Source: Emiliania huxleyi CCMP1516
Lineage: Eukaryota > Haptophyta > Isochrysidales > Noelaerhabdaceae
Assembly (NCBI RefSeq): GCF_000372725.1
Contig: NW_005196900.1
Span: 280,133-344,132 of the forward strand
Direction: 5' to 3'
Length of the DNA: 64,000 nt
Shown: positions 1-8,669 of the stretch, in pieces
Layout of the letters: each line of letters opens with the position of its first letter
Numbering within the stretch: position 1 is the stretch's first letter
Position numbers and translations under genes: made by a program
The notes under the pieces: generated by a model
What the model saw: the letters and a program-made list of their open reading frames with translations, nothing else
What the model was told of the DNA's origin: nothing
Database searches by the model: none

Positions 1-234
1 GCCGCTGCGCCGCAGGAGAGTGAAGCGCCATCCATGCCGCCGCCGTCGACGCCGCCGCCTTCGATGCCGCCGCCTTCGATGCCACCCCCGTCAACTCCTC
101 CCCCGTCCATGCCGCCGCCTTCGACACCACCCCCGTCCATTCCCCCCCCCTCGGCGTCGCCGCCTCCGATGGAGGGCGCGTTCCCTCCAGACGCAGCGCC
201 CACTGTGCATGCCACTGTGACAGAGGGCGAGTAA
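1..234 (+). CDS. C-terminal end of a proline-rich protein (partial)
   Basis: The plus-strand frame 1 is open from the window edge to a TAA at 232-234, so this is the 3' end of a gene that starts outside. About 77 residues are visible: a run of PPPS units (MPPPS, TPPPS, IPPPS) followed by a short acidic tail ending in TEGE. Such low-complexity Pro/Ser runs are typical of wall or surface glycoproteins and of linkers; no domain is visible, so function cannot be assigned. An AATAAA-like string lies at about 312-317, roughly 80 bases downstream, and could be a polyadenylation signal, although that signal is not established for this lineage. Confidence 0.5.
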   Translation, partial: AAAPQESEAPSMPPPSTPPPSMPPPSMPPPSTPPPSMPPPSTPPPSIPPPSASPPPMEGAFPPDAAPTVHATVTEGE

Positions 235-447
235 TGCGGGCGGGGCCGGAGGCCCGCATTCTGCCGCGTCCGTGTGTTGTCCGGTCTGCGCGCGAGCGAG
301 ACACACTGAGAAATAAATATCTTTACTTCCAACACCCGGACGTTCCCAGGGTGATGGAAGGTTCGACGCACCCCCGGACTGGGCAGAGAGGTCCCAGGGC
401 ACGCTCCTGGGCCACTCCACCCCGCCCCCACTTGCCCTGACTGCACA

Positions 448-503
448 TGTGTCTCGCAGGATAGCGTCGCCGTTTGTCGGGGCACGCTATCCTGCGAGAC
501 ACA
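448..503. terminator. Perfect 20-bp hairpin between convergent genes
   Basis: The arms 448-467 and 484-503 are exact reverse complements (20 of 20) around a 16-base spacer. The site lies between the ends of two convergent genes (plus-strand stop at 234, minus-strand stop at 642), so a role in 3' end formation or transcript stability of either gene is plausible. The string GAGACACACTGAGA near 297-310 recurs at 496-509, which suggests the hairpin arose by local duplication. The function is inferred; only the symmetry is seen. Confidence 0.4.
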
Positions 504-641
504 CTGAGATGTTTTACTTTAAATCCCGAATCATCCTCTATCCATCTCTCGGGACGAAAAAATCGCTCAGGGAGAACAGACGCCATGTGTCATGTCCCCA
601 TGACAGACGCCTGGGGTATATCCCCCCTGCGCCTCAGGCGC

Positions 642-2157
642 CTAGGTCCAGTCGTCCAGACAGGGCTGCGTGATGCCACTGCTCGGGAGACGCGCAGAGA
701 TGGGAGTCGGAAAGTCCGCCTGCCGAATCGCATTGCGACGCCCTTCCTCCTCCCTCCACTGCGCCATCTGCGCCATCTGCCCGAGCCGGCCTTGCCCGTA
801 GCCCGCGAAGCTCGCGCCGCTGTCCACAGCCGACTGGCCGGTGGGCTCTTTTCCGGAGCACCCGCGGTAGCTGGCGGCGTGGAGAGGAGAGCCCTGCACT
901 GGGCCCCGCGGCTCGAAAGGGTCGTGTCGCGTCGGCGCGTGGGTCGGGTCGAACGGGTCGGGTAGCTGGGTCGGCTGGCTGCTCAGCACGCCGCTGGCGG
1001 CCTCCTCCCGCGGCGCGGCCTCGCCCGCCTTGTTGCCGCCCGCGGGGCTCAGCCACGCGGGAATGGCCCTAGGAGTGGCCGTCCCAACCCCGGGCGCCTC
1101 GGCTGGCGCGCAGTCCGCCGCGGCGGCCTGCACGACGGTGTGGCTGTCGATCGCCTCGCCCAGCCGACGCTGCATCTGGTCCCACGCGCGCTCACCTGCC
1201 GGCAGCACGTGGCCCGCCTCGAGGGAGCTCTGCAGCCGCTCCAGCAAAATGCTGTGGAGCGCCGACTCCCGACCCGCCTCGCCGGCAGCGCCGCCAGCTG
1301 GAAAGCGGTCGAACTCGTCGATGTACCCTGCGGCAGGGAGATGCGGCAAGCAGATGCGGCGGGGAGAGGGCGAAAGTTGGGTCGGGGGAGGCGGAGGGGG
1401 AGGGAGGGGGCCGCTACAACACAGGGTAACGCTAGCGGGTGTGGTGGGCTGCGCGCACTGATGTCGTCGAAGCCGTCGCCATCGACGCGAGAGTAGCGAG
1501 AGCGGCCGCGGTTGCCGCGGCCATCTCCCTCGCAGCAGCAGCAGCAGCACGCACAGTAGCTCTGCAGGCAGCGGCAGCAGGCGCGGAGGCAGAGGCAGCA
1601 GGCGGCCAGCTCCAGCGCCAGAGCGAGCAGCCAGCGGTGCCGCTGCGCCGCCTCATTCAGCGCGTCGCTCGAGATGCCCAGCGTGTCGACCCACGCGTCC
1701 ATCTCGTTGACGTGCAGCCACTGCAGCGAGCCCTGCAGCGCACCGTCGAGCAGCCCGTGCGCTGCCCTGGCCGCCATCGTGGCCGCAGTGCCCGCGTGCT
1801 CCAAAAACTCGTCCACCGCGTCGCCCAGCCTATCCGCATCGTCTGCCTCCGCCTCCGCCAAGTCGTGCGACTCGCCTCTCTCGCCACCGTCGCCCTCCGT
1901 CGCCCCCGCTCGCCCTCCCTCCCCCGGCTCCACTCGCCCCCCCTCCCCCACTCGCCCTCCGTCCCTCGCTCGAGCCTCATCGCCTCCGCTCTCTCCCGAC
2001 ACCGCCGGCTCGGGTCTGGACGCCGGCCTCGTGCCGGCCATGGGGCGGGTCTTCGGTCCTTTCGCCCCCTTCGGGCGTTTCGAGCCCTTCGGCGGCAGCA
2101 GAGGAAGTGCGGGCAGCGGCGGCAGTGGCGGCGGCGTCGGCGATGGCGGAAGTGTGA

Positions 2158-2191
<34 letters not shown>

Positions 2192-2860
2192 TGGAAAGGC
2201 GGGCGGCGGCGGCGGTGGAATCGCCAGTGGCGGCGGTGGCGATTGTGGCGACGGCGGAGGTGCAAGCGGCGGTGGCGACTGTGGCGACGGCGGAGGTGCA
2301 AGCGGCGGTGGCGATTGTGGCGACGACGGAGGTGGCGGCGGCGGCGGCAGGGGCACCGGTGCCGGCATCGGCGGCGGCGGCGTCGGTGGGGCTGGGGACG
2401 GCGGCGGCGGCGGCGGCGGCGGCGACGATGGTGCAGGCGGGGGTGGCAGTGAGGGCGGTGGCTTCTTCCTCTTCTTCTTCTTTTGCGGCGGCGGCGCAAC
2501 CGCTGACAGTGTAGAGCCTGTCGGTGCAGAGGGAGAGGCGATGCACTCGTACCACGGCTCAGTGTGCCAGGCATCGGCGGCCTTCCACGTCTTCGAGAGG
2601 CCGGCGCAGCAGACGCCGTTTCGCGGAGGCGCGAAGGCGTCCTCGCCTTCCGGCGCGCACGGCGCTGCCGCTGGCGGCGGCGGCGTTGGCAGCGAGGTCT
2701 TTGGATCGGGCAAGCACTGGTACCACGGCGTCTCGTGAAAGGCATCCGCGGCCTTCCACGTCTTCGAGAGGCCGGCGCAGCAGACGCCGTTTCGCGGAGG
2801 CGCGAAGGCGTCCTCGCCGATTGGCGCGCACGGCGCTGCGCCCTGCGCCGGCCACTCCAT
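642..2860 (-). CDS. Cys-repeat, proline-rich, single-pass membrane protein
   Basis: Two exons, 2860-1459 and 1327-642, joined over a 131-nt GT-AG intron; phases agree and give 695 residues. The N-terminus holds two near-identical modules of about 45 residues (APCAP, GEDAFAPPRNGVCCAGL, PWYxC), reminiscent of small extracellular Cys-knot or carbohydrate-binding modules. A long PPPPSP region follows, then an acidic stretch, a hydrophobic helix (WLLALALELAACCLCLRACC) and a Cys cluster CCCCCC just behind it that could be palmitoylated. The C-terminal part is hydrophilic. No signal peptide follows the first ATG (2860); the frame continues upstream without a good start, so a 5' exon is probably missing. 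A surface or secretory-pathway location is inferred; the exact function is unknown. Confidence 0.6.
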
Positions 2861-2971
2861 ACGTCTGTATATCACCTGGTTAGAGCTCTACACCCCGACA
2901 ACAACGACCCATTTTTGAGACCTCGCTGAGGTGTACATGCATATGACCAGCGGCGCGACTCCCTGGCCTGG

Positions 2972-2997
2972 CCAGTCCCGTGCCCAGTGAAAAATTC
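2972..2997 (+). repeat. Short copy of dispersed module B
   Basis: The 18-mer CCAGTCCCGTGCCCAGTG followed by an AAAAATTC string matches the end region of the module seen at 47837-47940, 40181-40216 and 61803-61820. Here it stands alone just before an RNase H-like relic. Confidence 0.5.
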
Positions 2998-4114
2998 GTT
3001 TGGTTTCGCCTTCTTACGAGAACTCGTCAAGTACCCACCCAGATCCGTCGTGGTGTACCCTGTGTACGGGGTGCGGAGAGGCGCCTCTCTCCAAAGAAGC
3101 GAGAGTGTAGCAACCTACTCTCAGGCGACAACTCTAATATCTCGAGACGTCCGCATCTGAACGTGAATGAAGGCGGGGACGATGAGCTGCGGCTCGCGTT
3201 TGGGCAGGGGCTGTGGGGCGGCAGACTGCCAGACGACTGGCAGGTGATAGACGCGGAAATGTTCGCGGTGCTGGCTTACCTGCGTAAGATGGCAACGGCG
3301 GAGGATGCGGCGGACAGGAGGTGCCTCGTCTTGAGCGACTGCAAGCCCGCGCTACAGCAGATCGAGGCGGCGTACCGAAAAGGCTCTCTCGAGGGGCTCC
3401 GGGAGTGGGATCGAGGAGGTTGCCTGGAGGGGATATGCAGATATCGCGCCCAGCTTGAATCCGTCACGTTCCTGTGGGTACCGAGGCAGCCACGCGGGGT
3501 GCGCTAGCAACGCCTACGCCGACGCCGCGGCGACGGCATACATGGGGGCCAGCGAGATTGAGGATGCCACCGCCGTCATCCGTGAAGCAGTGAGGACACG
3601 CCCGTGCCTATACACGGACCGCCGGAGGACGGCAGACAGAGAGTGGGGGCGGGACGTACTGGACCGGAGGACCTATTACGCCACACGCGGCCACACGAAC
3701 GAGTGGGTGCGAGGACGGCTCGGCGAGGGGCTCACGGCGGGGTCGCACACGGCAGGGGTGACGGGGCCGCTGTGGAGCGATGTGGTCAGGGGAACGACGA
3801 GACACAAATGGGACAAGCGCCAGCGGATCAAGGATCAGCACGGCGAGCGCGAGATTGAATTCGCCGATGTGGATGATCACAACGTGGTGACAAAGACCGT
3901 CATAGGAGCGCGGTTGCGGCAGCAGGCGGGGGTGCCACACGGAGCGCACCACGAGAGGATCATGCGGGGAGAGGTGGGGAGAGATACCCCGGGCGCCGCC
4001 ACAAGGAGCGAACTCAAGGGCTGCCTCGTCTGTAAGGCCGCGAGGGACGCGGCGAGGAGGGCAACGCTAAAGCGGGACCCGCTGTGTCTCTTTGACGCCG
4101 TTCACGGACCTTGA
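2980..4114 (+). pseudogene. RNase H-like domain relic of a retroelement, frameshifted
   Basis: The first frame (to 3507) carries an RNase H fold signature: an AEMFAVLAYL helix with the acidic residue, the strand LSDCKPAL with the catalytic Asp, and FLWVPRQPRGV, matching the conserved ending before the last Asp. The final motif, NAYADAAATAYM, lies in another frame (opens about 3500, ends 4114), so a frameshift separates the third and fourth catalytic residues. The first Asp strand is not visible. The second frame continues about 190 residues to a Cys-containing tail (GCLVCKAARDAA). RNase H domains like this are carried by non-LTR and LTR retrotransposons; no reverse transcriptase is visible nearby, so this is a truncated copy. 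It could also be a sequencing error in a live gene. Confidence 0.55.
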
Positions 4115-4272
4115 ACAAGAAATTCGGCGAGTTTTGCGGCCGGCCGCACCGTTGGCGTGATGGACTCAATCTCAGCCTTCCAGCCTGAGCTAGATGCGCC
4201 TTCGTCCGCGTCGGCGTCGCCCACCCGTGCCTCGTCTCCAGGGTTGCCGCGGCGAACCGAATAGCGCGACAT
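4101..4272 (-). repeat. Dispersed repeat F, copy 1 (MSRYSVRRG unit)
   Basis: Reading minus from 4272, a 57-codon frame begins MSRYSVRRGNPGDEARVGDA and ends at about 4099. The same unit occurs on the plus strand at 39089-39235 with a two-base difference that changes the reading frame after IESIT. Both copies lie downstream of an ankyrin/U-box gene in the same orientation, so they belong to one duplicated block. Whether the 57-residue frame is translated is unknown. Confidence 0.55.
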
Positions 4273-4461
4273 GTCCCTGAGCAAGCTCTTTTGCTCCGCT
4301 CTCGGTCCCACAAAACCTCGCGGGCCAACTCCCTTCCGGCAAAACCAAAAGGCTCCGCGGGGGGCGGGCGATGCTGTCCCACGACACCTCGCGAGCGCTA
4401 TTTGATTCCTGATACGGGCACCCCTCGATCACTCTAACTAGACTTGTGAGTCTTCATGTGA

Positions 4462-4535
4462 CCGCGATGTGAGTCTTCAAGGCGTGAAGCAGATGATGCA
4501 CGTGGTCTCGCCGCCGAGGGTGGAGGGTGCAAACG
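4462..4535 (-). pseudogene. RING-finger relic
   Basis: The minus-strand stretch at about 4489-4524 is nearly identical over 36 bases to 61501-61536, the start of the RING finger in the ankyrin/RING gene (TLGGETTCIICFT). Here the frame breaks right after CFTP; a shifted frame continues KTHIAVT, matching KSHVAIP. It sits directly behind the stop of the ankyrin/U-box gene and is absent behind the second copy of that gene. Confidence 0.6.
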
Positions 4536-4545
4536 CTACTCAAAG

Positions 4546-6708
4546 CTACCGTCCTCGCCACTCTCGTATCTGCCGGCGCAGGATGTGGCTTGGGAACAGC
4601 CGAGTGAAGTCGAGCGCCTCGCCCGTCAGCGGGCTCGTCGACTTGGTCGCGAGCCAGCGCTCGATCGCCGTCCGCTCGTAAGCATGCCCGTCCGCCGCCA
4701 TCACCGGGTCGCTCATCACCTCGGTTGTGATCGGGCAGATGAAGTCGGGCGGTGGCTCCTCCTCCTCCGCCGAAGGCGGCCTCTCTGCAGCGAAAGAGGA
4801 CGACGCTTGCTCGTCGGGCGCCCGCCTCTCCTCCTCCAGCCTCGCGCTCTCCTCGAGCGCCGCCGCCGACTCCGCCTCCTCCGCCGCCGCCAGCGCTGCC
4901 TCATCCTCGGGCTCCCGCGACGGCCCAGCGCCACCCTTTCCCTTGTTCTTCTTCTTCTTCTTCCCCTTCTTGCTCTCCTTGGCGCGCTCCCCCTCCTCCT
5001 TCTCCGCCTCCTCCTCCGCCAGCAGCGCGTCGGCGTGTCGCGCCGCCTCCGCCTCTGCCGCCGCTCTCTCTACCTCCCTCGCCGCCGCCGCCGCCTCCGC
5101 CTCTGTGGGCAGGCTGCCCAGTGAGCCGGAAGAGGCCGCGGTCCCCGCTCCCGCTGTCGCCTCGCCCGAGACAGGGCCGCCCGCGCCGCTCGCCGCCGGC
5201 TCGCGCCGGCTCGCAGTCATCTCCGCGACGTGCTGCCGGAAGGCCTCGACGCACGCTGCCTGGCCATCCTCCTTGGCATACTGCAGCGCGGTCCGCGCTG
5301 CAGTATGCCTCGTAGTGCGCAGCGCCGCGTCTGCGCCCGCCCGCAGCAGGCGGAGCACGATAGCGGGGTGGCCGTAGCTGGCGGCCTGCATCAACGCGGT
5401 GCCGCCGCCGCTGTTCTGCTTGTTGATCTCCGCGCCGCGCTGCAGCAGCAGCTCGACCACCCGCTCGTGGCCCTCCTGGGCGGCGAACATCAGCGCGGTG
5501 CTGCCGACGCTGCTCTGCAGGTTGATCTCCGCGCCGCGCTGCAGCAGCAGCTCGACCACCCGCTCGTGGCCCTTAGTGGCGGCGATCATCAGCGCGGTGC
5601 CGCCGACGCTGCTCTGCAGGTTGACCTCCGCACCGTGCTGAAGCAGCGAGTCGACCGCCCGCTCGTGGCCGTTACTGGCGGCGCACATCAGCGCGGTGCT
5701 GCCGTTGCTGTCCTGCTTGTCGACCTCGGCGCCGTGCTGCAGCAGCAAGGCAGCCACCCGCTCGTGGCCCTTAGTGGCGGCGATCATCAGCGCGGTGCCG
5801 CCGACGCTGCTCTGCAGGTTGACCTCCGCACCGTGCTGAAGCAGCGAGTCGACCACCCGCTCGTGACCGTGGCTGACGGCGTCCATCAGCGCGGTGCTGC
5901 CGACGCTGTTCTGCTTGTTGATCTCCGCGCCGCGCTGCAGCAGCAGCTCGACCACCCACTCGTGGCCCTCCTGGGCGGCTAGCATCAGCGCGGTGCTGCC
6001 GACGCTGCTCTGCAGGCTGACCTCCGCACCGTGCTGCAGCAGCAGCTCGACCACCCGCTCGCGACCGTTCTGGGCGGCGAACATCAGCGCGGTGCCGCCG
6101 TCGCTGTCGTGCAGGTTGATCTCCACGCCGCCCTGCAGCAGCAGCTCGACCACCCGCTCGTGGCCCTCCTGGGCGGCGAGCATCAGCGCGGTGCTGCCAT
6201 CGCTGTCTTGACGGTTAATATCCGCCCCACGCCGGAGCAGCAGGTCAACCACCTGCTTGTGGCCGTTGAAGGCGGCGAACATCAGCGCGGTCCAGCCGTC
6301 GCCGCGCTGCAGGTTGATCTCCGCGCCGCGCTGCAGCAGCAGCTCGACCACCCGCTCGTGACCGTTAGTGGCGGCGCACATCAGCGCGGTCCCGCCGACG
6401 CCGCTCTGCAGGTTGATCTCCGCGCCGCTGTCAAGCCACGCCAGCAGCGCCGCCTCGTCGCCTCGCTCAGCCGCTGTCACGACCTCATCGGTGATTGCCA
6501 AGGCACCGCTCAGCTCCACCGCCAGCGACAGATTACCCGGCCGCACCCGCACGCTCTCGCCGCCTCCCTCGAGCGCCACCGCGTATCGCCCGCCCTCAAA
6601 GCTCTGAGCCACGCCCCGCTGCCCGTTGAGCTCTGGGCGGGAAGAGAGGCCGCCGAGCACGACTCGCTGCCCGAGCAGCGGCGCGTCCACAGCCACAGCA
6701 CGAACCAT
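4546..6708 (-). CDS. Ankyrin-repeat U-box protein (copy 1)
   Basis: Single open frame, 720 residues from the ATG at 6708 (an earlier in-frame GTG at 6840 lies inside a repeat). Residues 1-65 form a small SH3-like segment (SRPELNGQRGVAQSFEGGRYAV). Then about 11 ankyrin repeats of exactly 33 codons follow, each built on TALMxAAxxGHERVVELLLQ and almost identical at DNA level. A Glu/Ala/Lys-rich coiled region with SKKGKKKKK comes next, and a C-terminal U-box (DFICPITTEVMSDPVMAADG, ERWLATKSTSPLTGEAL). U-boxes are E2-binding folds of ubiquitin ligases, so a substrate-binding E3 role is likely. A paralogue in opposite orientation lies at 37122-38991. An AATTCTTTT motif sits 12 bases before the start. 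Confidence 0.8.
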   Translation of the reverse strand: MVRAVAVDAPLLGQRVVLGGLSSRPELNGQRGVAQSFEGGRYAVALEGGGESVRVRPGNLSLAVELSGALAITDEVVTAAERGDEAALLAWLDSGAEINLQSGVGGTALMCAATNGHERVVELLLQRGAEINLQRGDGWTALMFAAFNGHKQVVDLLLRRGADINRQDSDGSTALMLAAQEGHERVVELLLQGGVEINLHDSDGGTALMFAAQNGRERVVELLLQHGAEVSLQSSVGSTALMLAAQEGHEWVVELLLQRGAEINKQNSVGSTALMDAVSHGHERVVDSLLQHGAEVNLQSSVGGTALMIAATKGHERVAALLLQHGAEVDKQDSNGSTALMCAASNGHERAVDSLLQHGAEVNLQSSVGGTALMIAATKGHERVVELLLQRGAEINLQSSVGSTALMFAAQEGHERVVELLLQRGAEINKQNSGGGTALMQAASYGHPAIVLRLLRAGADAALRTTRHTAARTALQYAKEDGQAACVEAFRQHVAEMTASRREPAASGAGGPVSGEATAGAGTAASSGSLGSLPTEAEAAAAAREVERAAAEAEAARHADALLAEEEAEKEEGERAKESKKGKKKKKNKGKGGAGPSREPEDEAALAAAEEAESAAALEESARLEEERRAPDEQASSSFAAERPPSAEEEEPPPDFICPITTEVMSDPVMAADGHAYERTAIERWLATKSTSPLTGEALDFTRLFPSHILRRQIREWRGR
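5360..6450 (-). repeat. 99-bp tandem repeats coding for ankyrin units
   Basis: About eleven tandem units of 99 bp (33 codons) with phrases such as GCTGCTGCAGCAGCAGCTCG recurring at a fixed spacing on the plus strand. The uniformity suggests recent unequal exchange or gene conversion within the gene. Confidence 0.7.
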
Positions 6709-6777
6709 GATAGATGAGCTGAGAAAAGAATTTTTCAAACGCAAGAAAAAAATTAACGTAGGCGACGTAAGCCATCT

Positions 6778-6840
6778 GCTCCAGGTGCCTCCCATCCCTC
6801 CCTTGGGTTGTCCGTTTTCTTTCTTTTTCTTTTGGCGCAC
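6778..6840 (-). repeat. Dispersed repeat G, copy 1
   Basis: Read on the minus strand, an AAAGAAAGAAAACGG string is followed by ACAACCCAAGGGAGGGATGG. The same block precedes the second ankyrin/U-box gene (37021-37083) and a Cys-rich membrane gene (52128-52192). In all three places it lies 40 to 140 bases before a start codon. Confidence 0.55.
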
Positions 6841-7081
6841 CAGCTCAGACGCCGTAGCGCGCTGCCATGGTGGCCGCTGCCTTGGGCAGTGGCCGCGGTG
6901 GCCGACCCAGGGCTCCTACGCGGCTACAGCCGCGCGCGACCGCTGCCGCTGGCACCGGTCGCGAGGACTCTGGCTCGGCATGCGCGCCACCGGCCGGTGG
7001 GCCGCGCTCCGCAGAACGACGCCTGGATGCAAAAGGCATCCTGTGCACGCTTCCGCAGAGCTCGGCCGGCCGGCCGCCGCG

Positions 7082-8017
7082 ATGGGGCGGCGAGCACCTG
7101 GAGGCCCCTCCTGGCGCTGCTGCTTCAGCTCGACCGCCGGGCGCGCCGCGAGGCGAGCAGCTGCGAGGAGGCGAGCAGCTGCCTCGCAGCTGCCAGGCGA
7201 GCAGCTGCCAGGCGAGCAGCTGCCAGGCGAGCAGCTGCCAGGCGAGCAGCTGCCAGGCGAGCAGCTGCCAGGCGACCTGCTGCGAGGCGACCTGCTGCGA
7301 GGCGACGTCTGCCGCCGCGCTGGCCACCCGCTTCCTCGCCAGCCCCTTCTCACTCTCGAGGAGGAGCTCTGCGATGTGCTTGGCGTCAGTCTGGACGACG
7401 CCGACGTGGTTGTCCTCCGGGAGGCCCTTCGGCGGGTGGGGAACCAGAGCGAGCTGCGGCGGGCGGGGCCGCGAGGCGGCGGCGAGTGGCGGAGCGTCAT
7501 GCGATGCGGCGGCTGCCAGGGCTGCGTCCACCCGCGACTCAGGTCCGGGTTTGACCTGGGCGCGCAGTGCGCTTCGTCTCCCTGGGGCAACCCTTTCCCC
7601 CTTCGCGATCCCCGCGACTCGTTTGGGCGCAGGGAGTGCGTCCGCGAGTTTGCTGCGCGCCTTCGGGCCAGCCCTGCTTTTGTCGAGCGCGTCCGGCGGG
7701 AGCTCGCGGGTTTCTTTCTCGCCTGCTGTTGCTCCTCTTGCTCGGACCCCTCGAAGCGCCGACTTTGCCACGGGCACGTCCTCTTCTACATCGCTAATTG
7801 CTCGGCCTACGACCTCCGCGCCTTCCTCTCGCCGGATGCCTCTGCCCTGGACGAGGTCACATGGACCACCAAGAACTGGCACGGGCTGCAGATGCAGCGC
7901 TTGTCTGTCGTCCTCCACACCGCCGTGGCGTGGCAGACGGTGAACGAGCTAGCGTGCGGGGAGAGCGGCATTGTGCATGGTGCGGAGTGCATTGCCGTTC
8001 TTAACGGAGTCGCTTAG
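7082..8017 (+). CDS. DUF4326-like protein with QLPGE pentapeptide tandem repeats
   Basis: The frame ends at TAG 8015-8017; the start is uncertain (first convenient ATG 7082; the frame is open from 6626). After an Arg-rich start, six QLPGE units and two DLLRG units repeat (15-bp DNA unit). A helical segment LTLEEELCDVLGVSLDDADV follows. The core then matches DUF4326: WGNPF, RRECVREFAARL, LACCC, and LCHGHVLFYIAN with the conserved Cys-His pair. The last 45 residues (KNWHGLQMQRLSVVLHTA to LNGVA) recur as a relic at 47716-47845 and the last few at 61750-61772, so this is a multicopy family, possibly carried by a mobile element. DUF4326 has no firmly known role; it is mainly known from phages and bacteria (family knowledge). 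Confidence 0.55.
   Translation: MGRRAPGGPSWRCCFSSTAGRAARRAAARRRAAASQLPGEQLPGEQLPGEQLPGEQLPGEQLPGDLLRGDLLRGDVCRRAGHPLPRQPLLTLEEELCDVLGVSLDDADVVVLREALRRVGNQSELRRAGPRGGGEWRSVMRCGGCQGCVHPRLRSGFDLGAQCASSPWGNPFPLRDPRDSFGRRECVREFAARLRASPAFVERVRRELAGFFLACCCSSCSDPSKRRLCHGHVLFYIANCSAYDLRAFLSPDASALDEVTWTTKNWHGLQMQRLSVVLHTAVAWQTVNELACGESGIVHGAECIAVLNGVA
7151..7310. repeat. 15-bp minisatellite (GGCGAGCAGCTGCCA)
   Basis: About five exact copies of the 15-mer, with degenerate copies on both sides. It is open in all frames; in the frame of the downstream domain it encodes QLPGE repeats. Confidence 0.75.
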
Positions 8018-8118
8018 GCGGCTCCGGTGGTGAGCCTGTGTGTGTGCCAGTCCGCGCCAGTCTGCGCCCTTGTCGTGCCAGTGTGCTGTGAGAGAGGCTT
8101 GTATCTTAAGAATTCTAG
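8009..8118 (+). repeat. Dispersed module B, copy 1 (gene 3' end)
   Basis: Begins at GTCGCTTAGGCGGCTCC, overlapping the stop codon of the DUF4326-like gene, runs through GTGCCAGTCCGCGCC and ends CTTAAGAATTCT. The part from about 8032 is present in reverse at 50342-50432, directly in front of an ankyrin gene. Related copies lie at 47837-47940 and 61770-61834. Confidence 0.7.
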
Positions 8119-8205
8119 GTGCTTTTTGGACTGTTTTGCTCATGGAGCAAGTGACTAAGCATTTTTGTGCAAAAGGCTCTAAAATGGCCGAAATCCCCGG
8201 TGGCG

Positions 8206-8669
8206 CACGTGCCGCTCAACATCTCGCGCGAGACGCTGCAGCAGAACAAGATCCTCAAGGCGCCGCGCCCCACGCGCCTCCGAGACGCGCCCGCCCTCTC
8301 TCTGACGCGCGCCTCGCCCCCCTCGCCTCGCAGGTCATCAAGAAGAACATCCTCAAGAAGGCGATCGAGCTCTTCGGCGAGATCCAAGAGAACACCGAGG
8401 ACTTCAAGAAGTTTTACGAGTTCTCCAAGAACGTCAAGCTCGGCATCCACGAGGACTCTGGCAACCGCGCCAAGCTCGCCGAGCTGCTCATGTACCACTC
8501 GACCAAGTCGGGCGACGAGATGACGTCGCTCAAGGACTACGTCTCCCGCATGCCCGAGTCGCAGAAGGACGTCTACTACATCACCGGCGAGACTAAGAAG
8601 GCGGTCGAGACGTCGCCCTTCATCGAGCGCTGCAAGAAGCGCAACTTCGAGGTGCTCTACATGACGTGA
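8206..8669 (+). pseudogene. HSP90 middle-domain fragment
   Basis: The first exon piece encodes [17 protein letters not shown] in the frame ending at 8259. A 74-nt GC-AG intron (8260-8333) leads to [20 protein letters not shown] and on through [38 protein letters not shown] to EVLYMT, where a TGA follows. This is about 127 residues of the HSP90 middle domain, where the family normally continues DPVDEY. The ATP-binding N-terminus and the dimerisation domain are missing. One residue of the family pattern FYEQFSK is also lost (FYEFSK). The stop abuts a dehydrogenase fragment. It is most likely a non-functional fragment; a functional HSP90 must be elsewhere. Confidence 0.75.

Noticed and set aside
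5360..6450. CRISPR-like array
   Set aside because: Regular spacing is due to 99-bp ankyrin-coding repeats without unique spacers, in a eukaryotic gene.
5230..6717. Plus-strand frames with repeated DLRAALQQQLDHPLVAL
   Set aside because: Antisense of the ankyrin repeats; the regularity is that of the coding strand.
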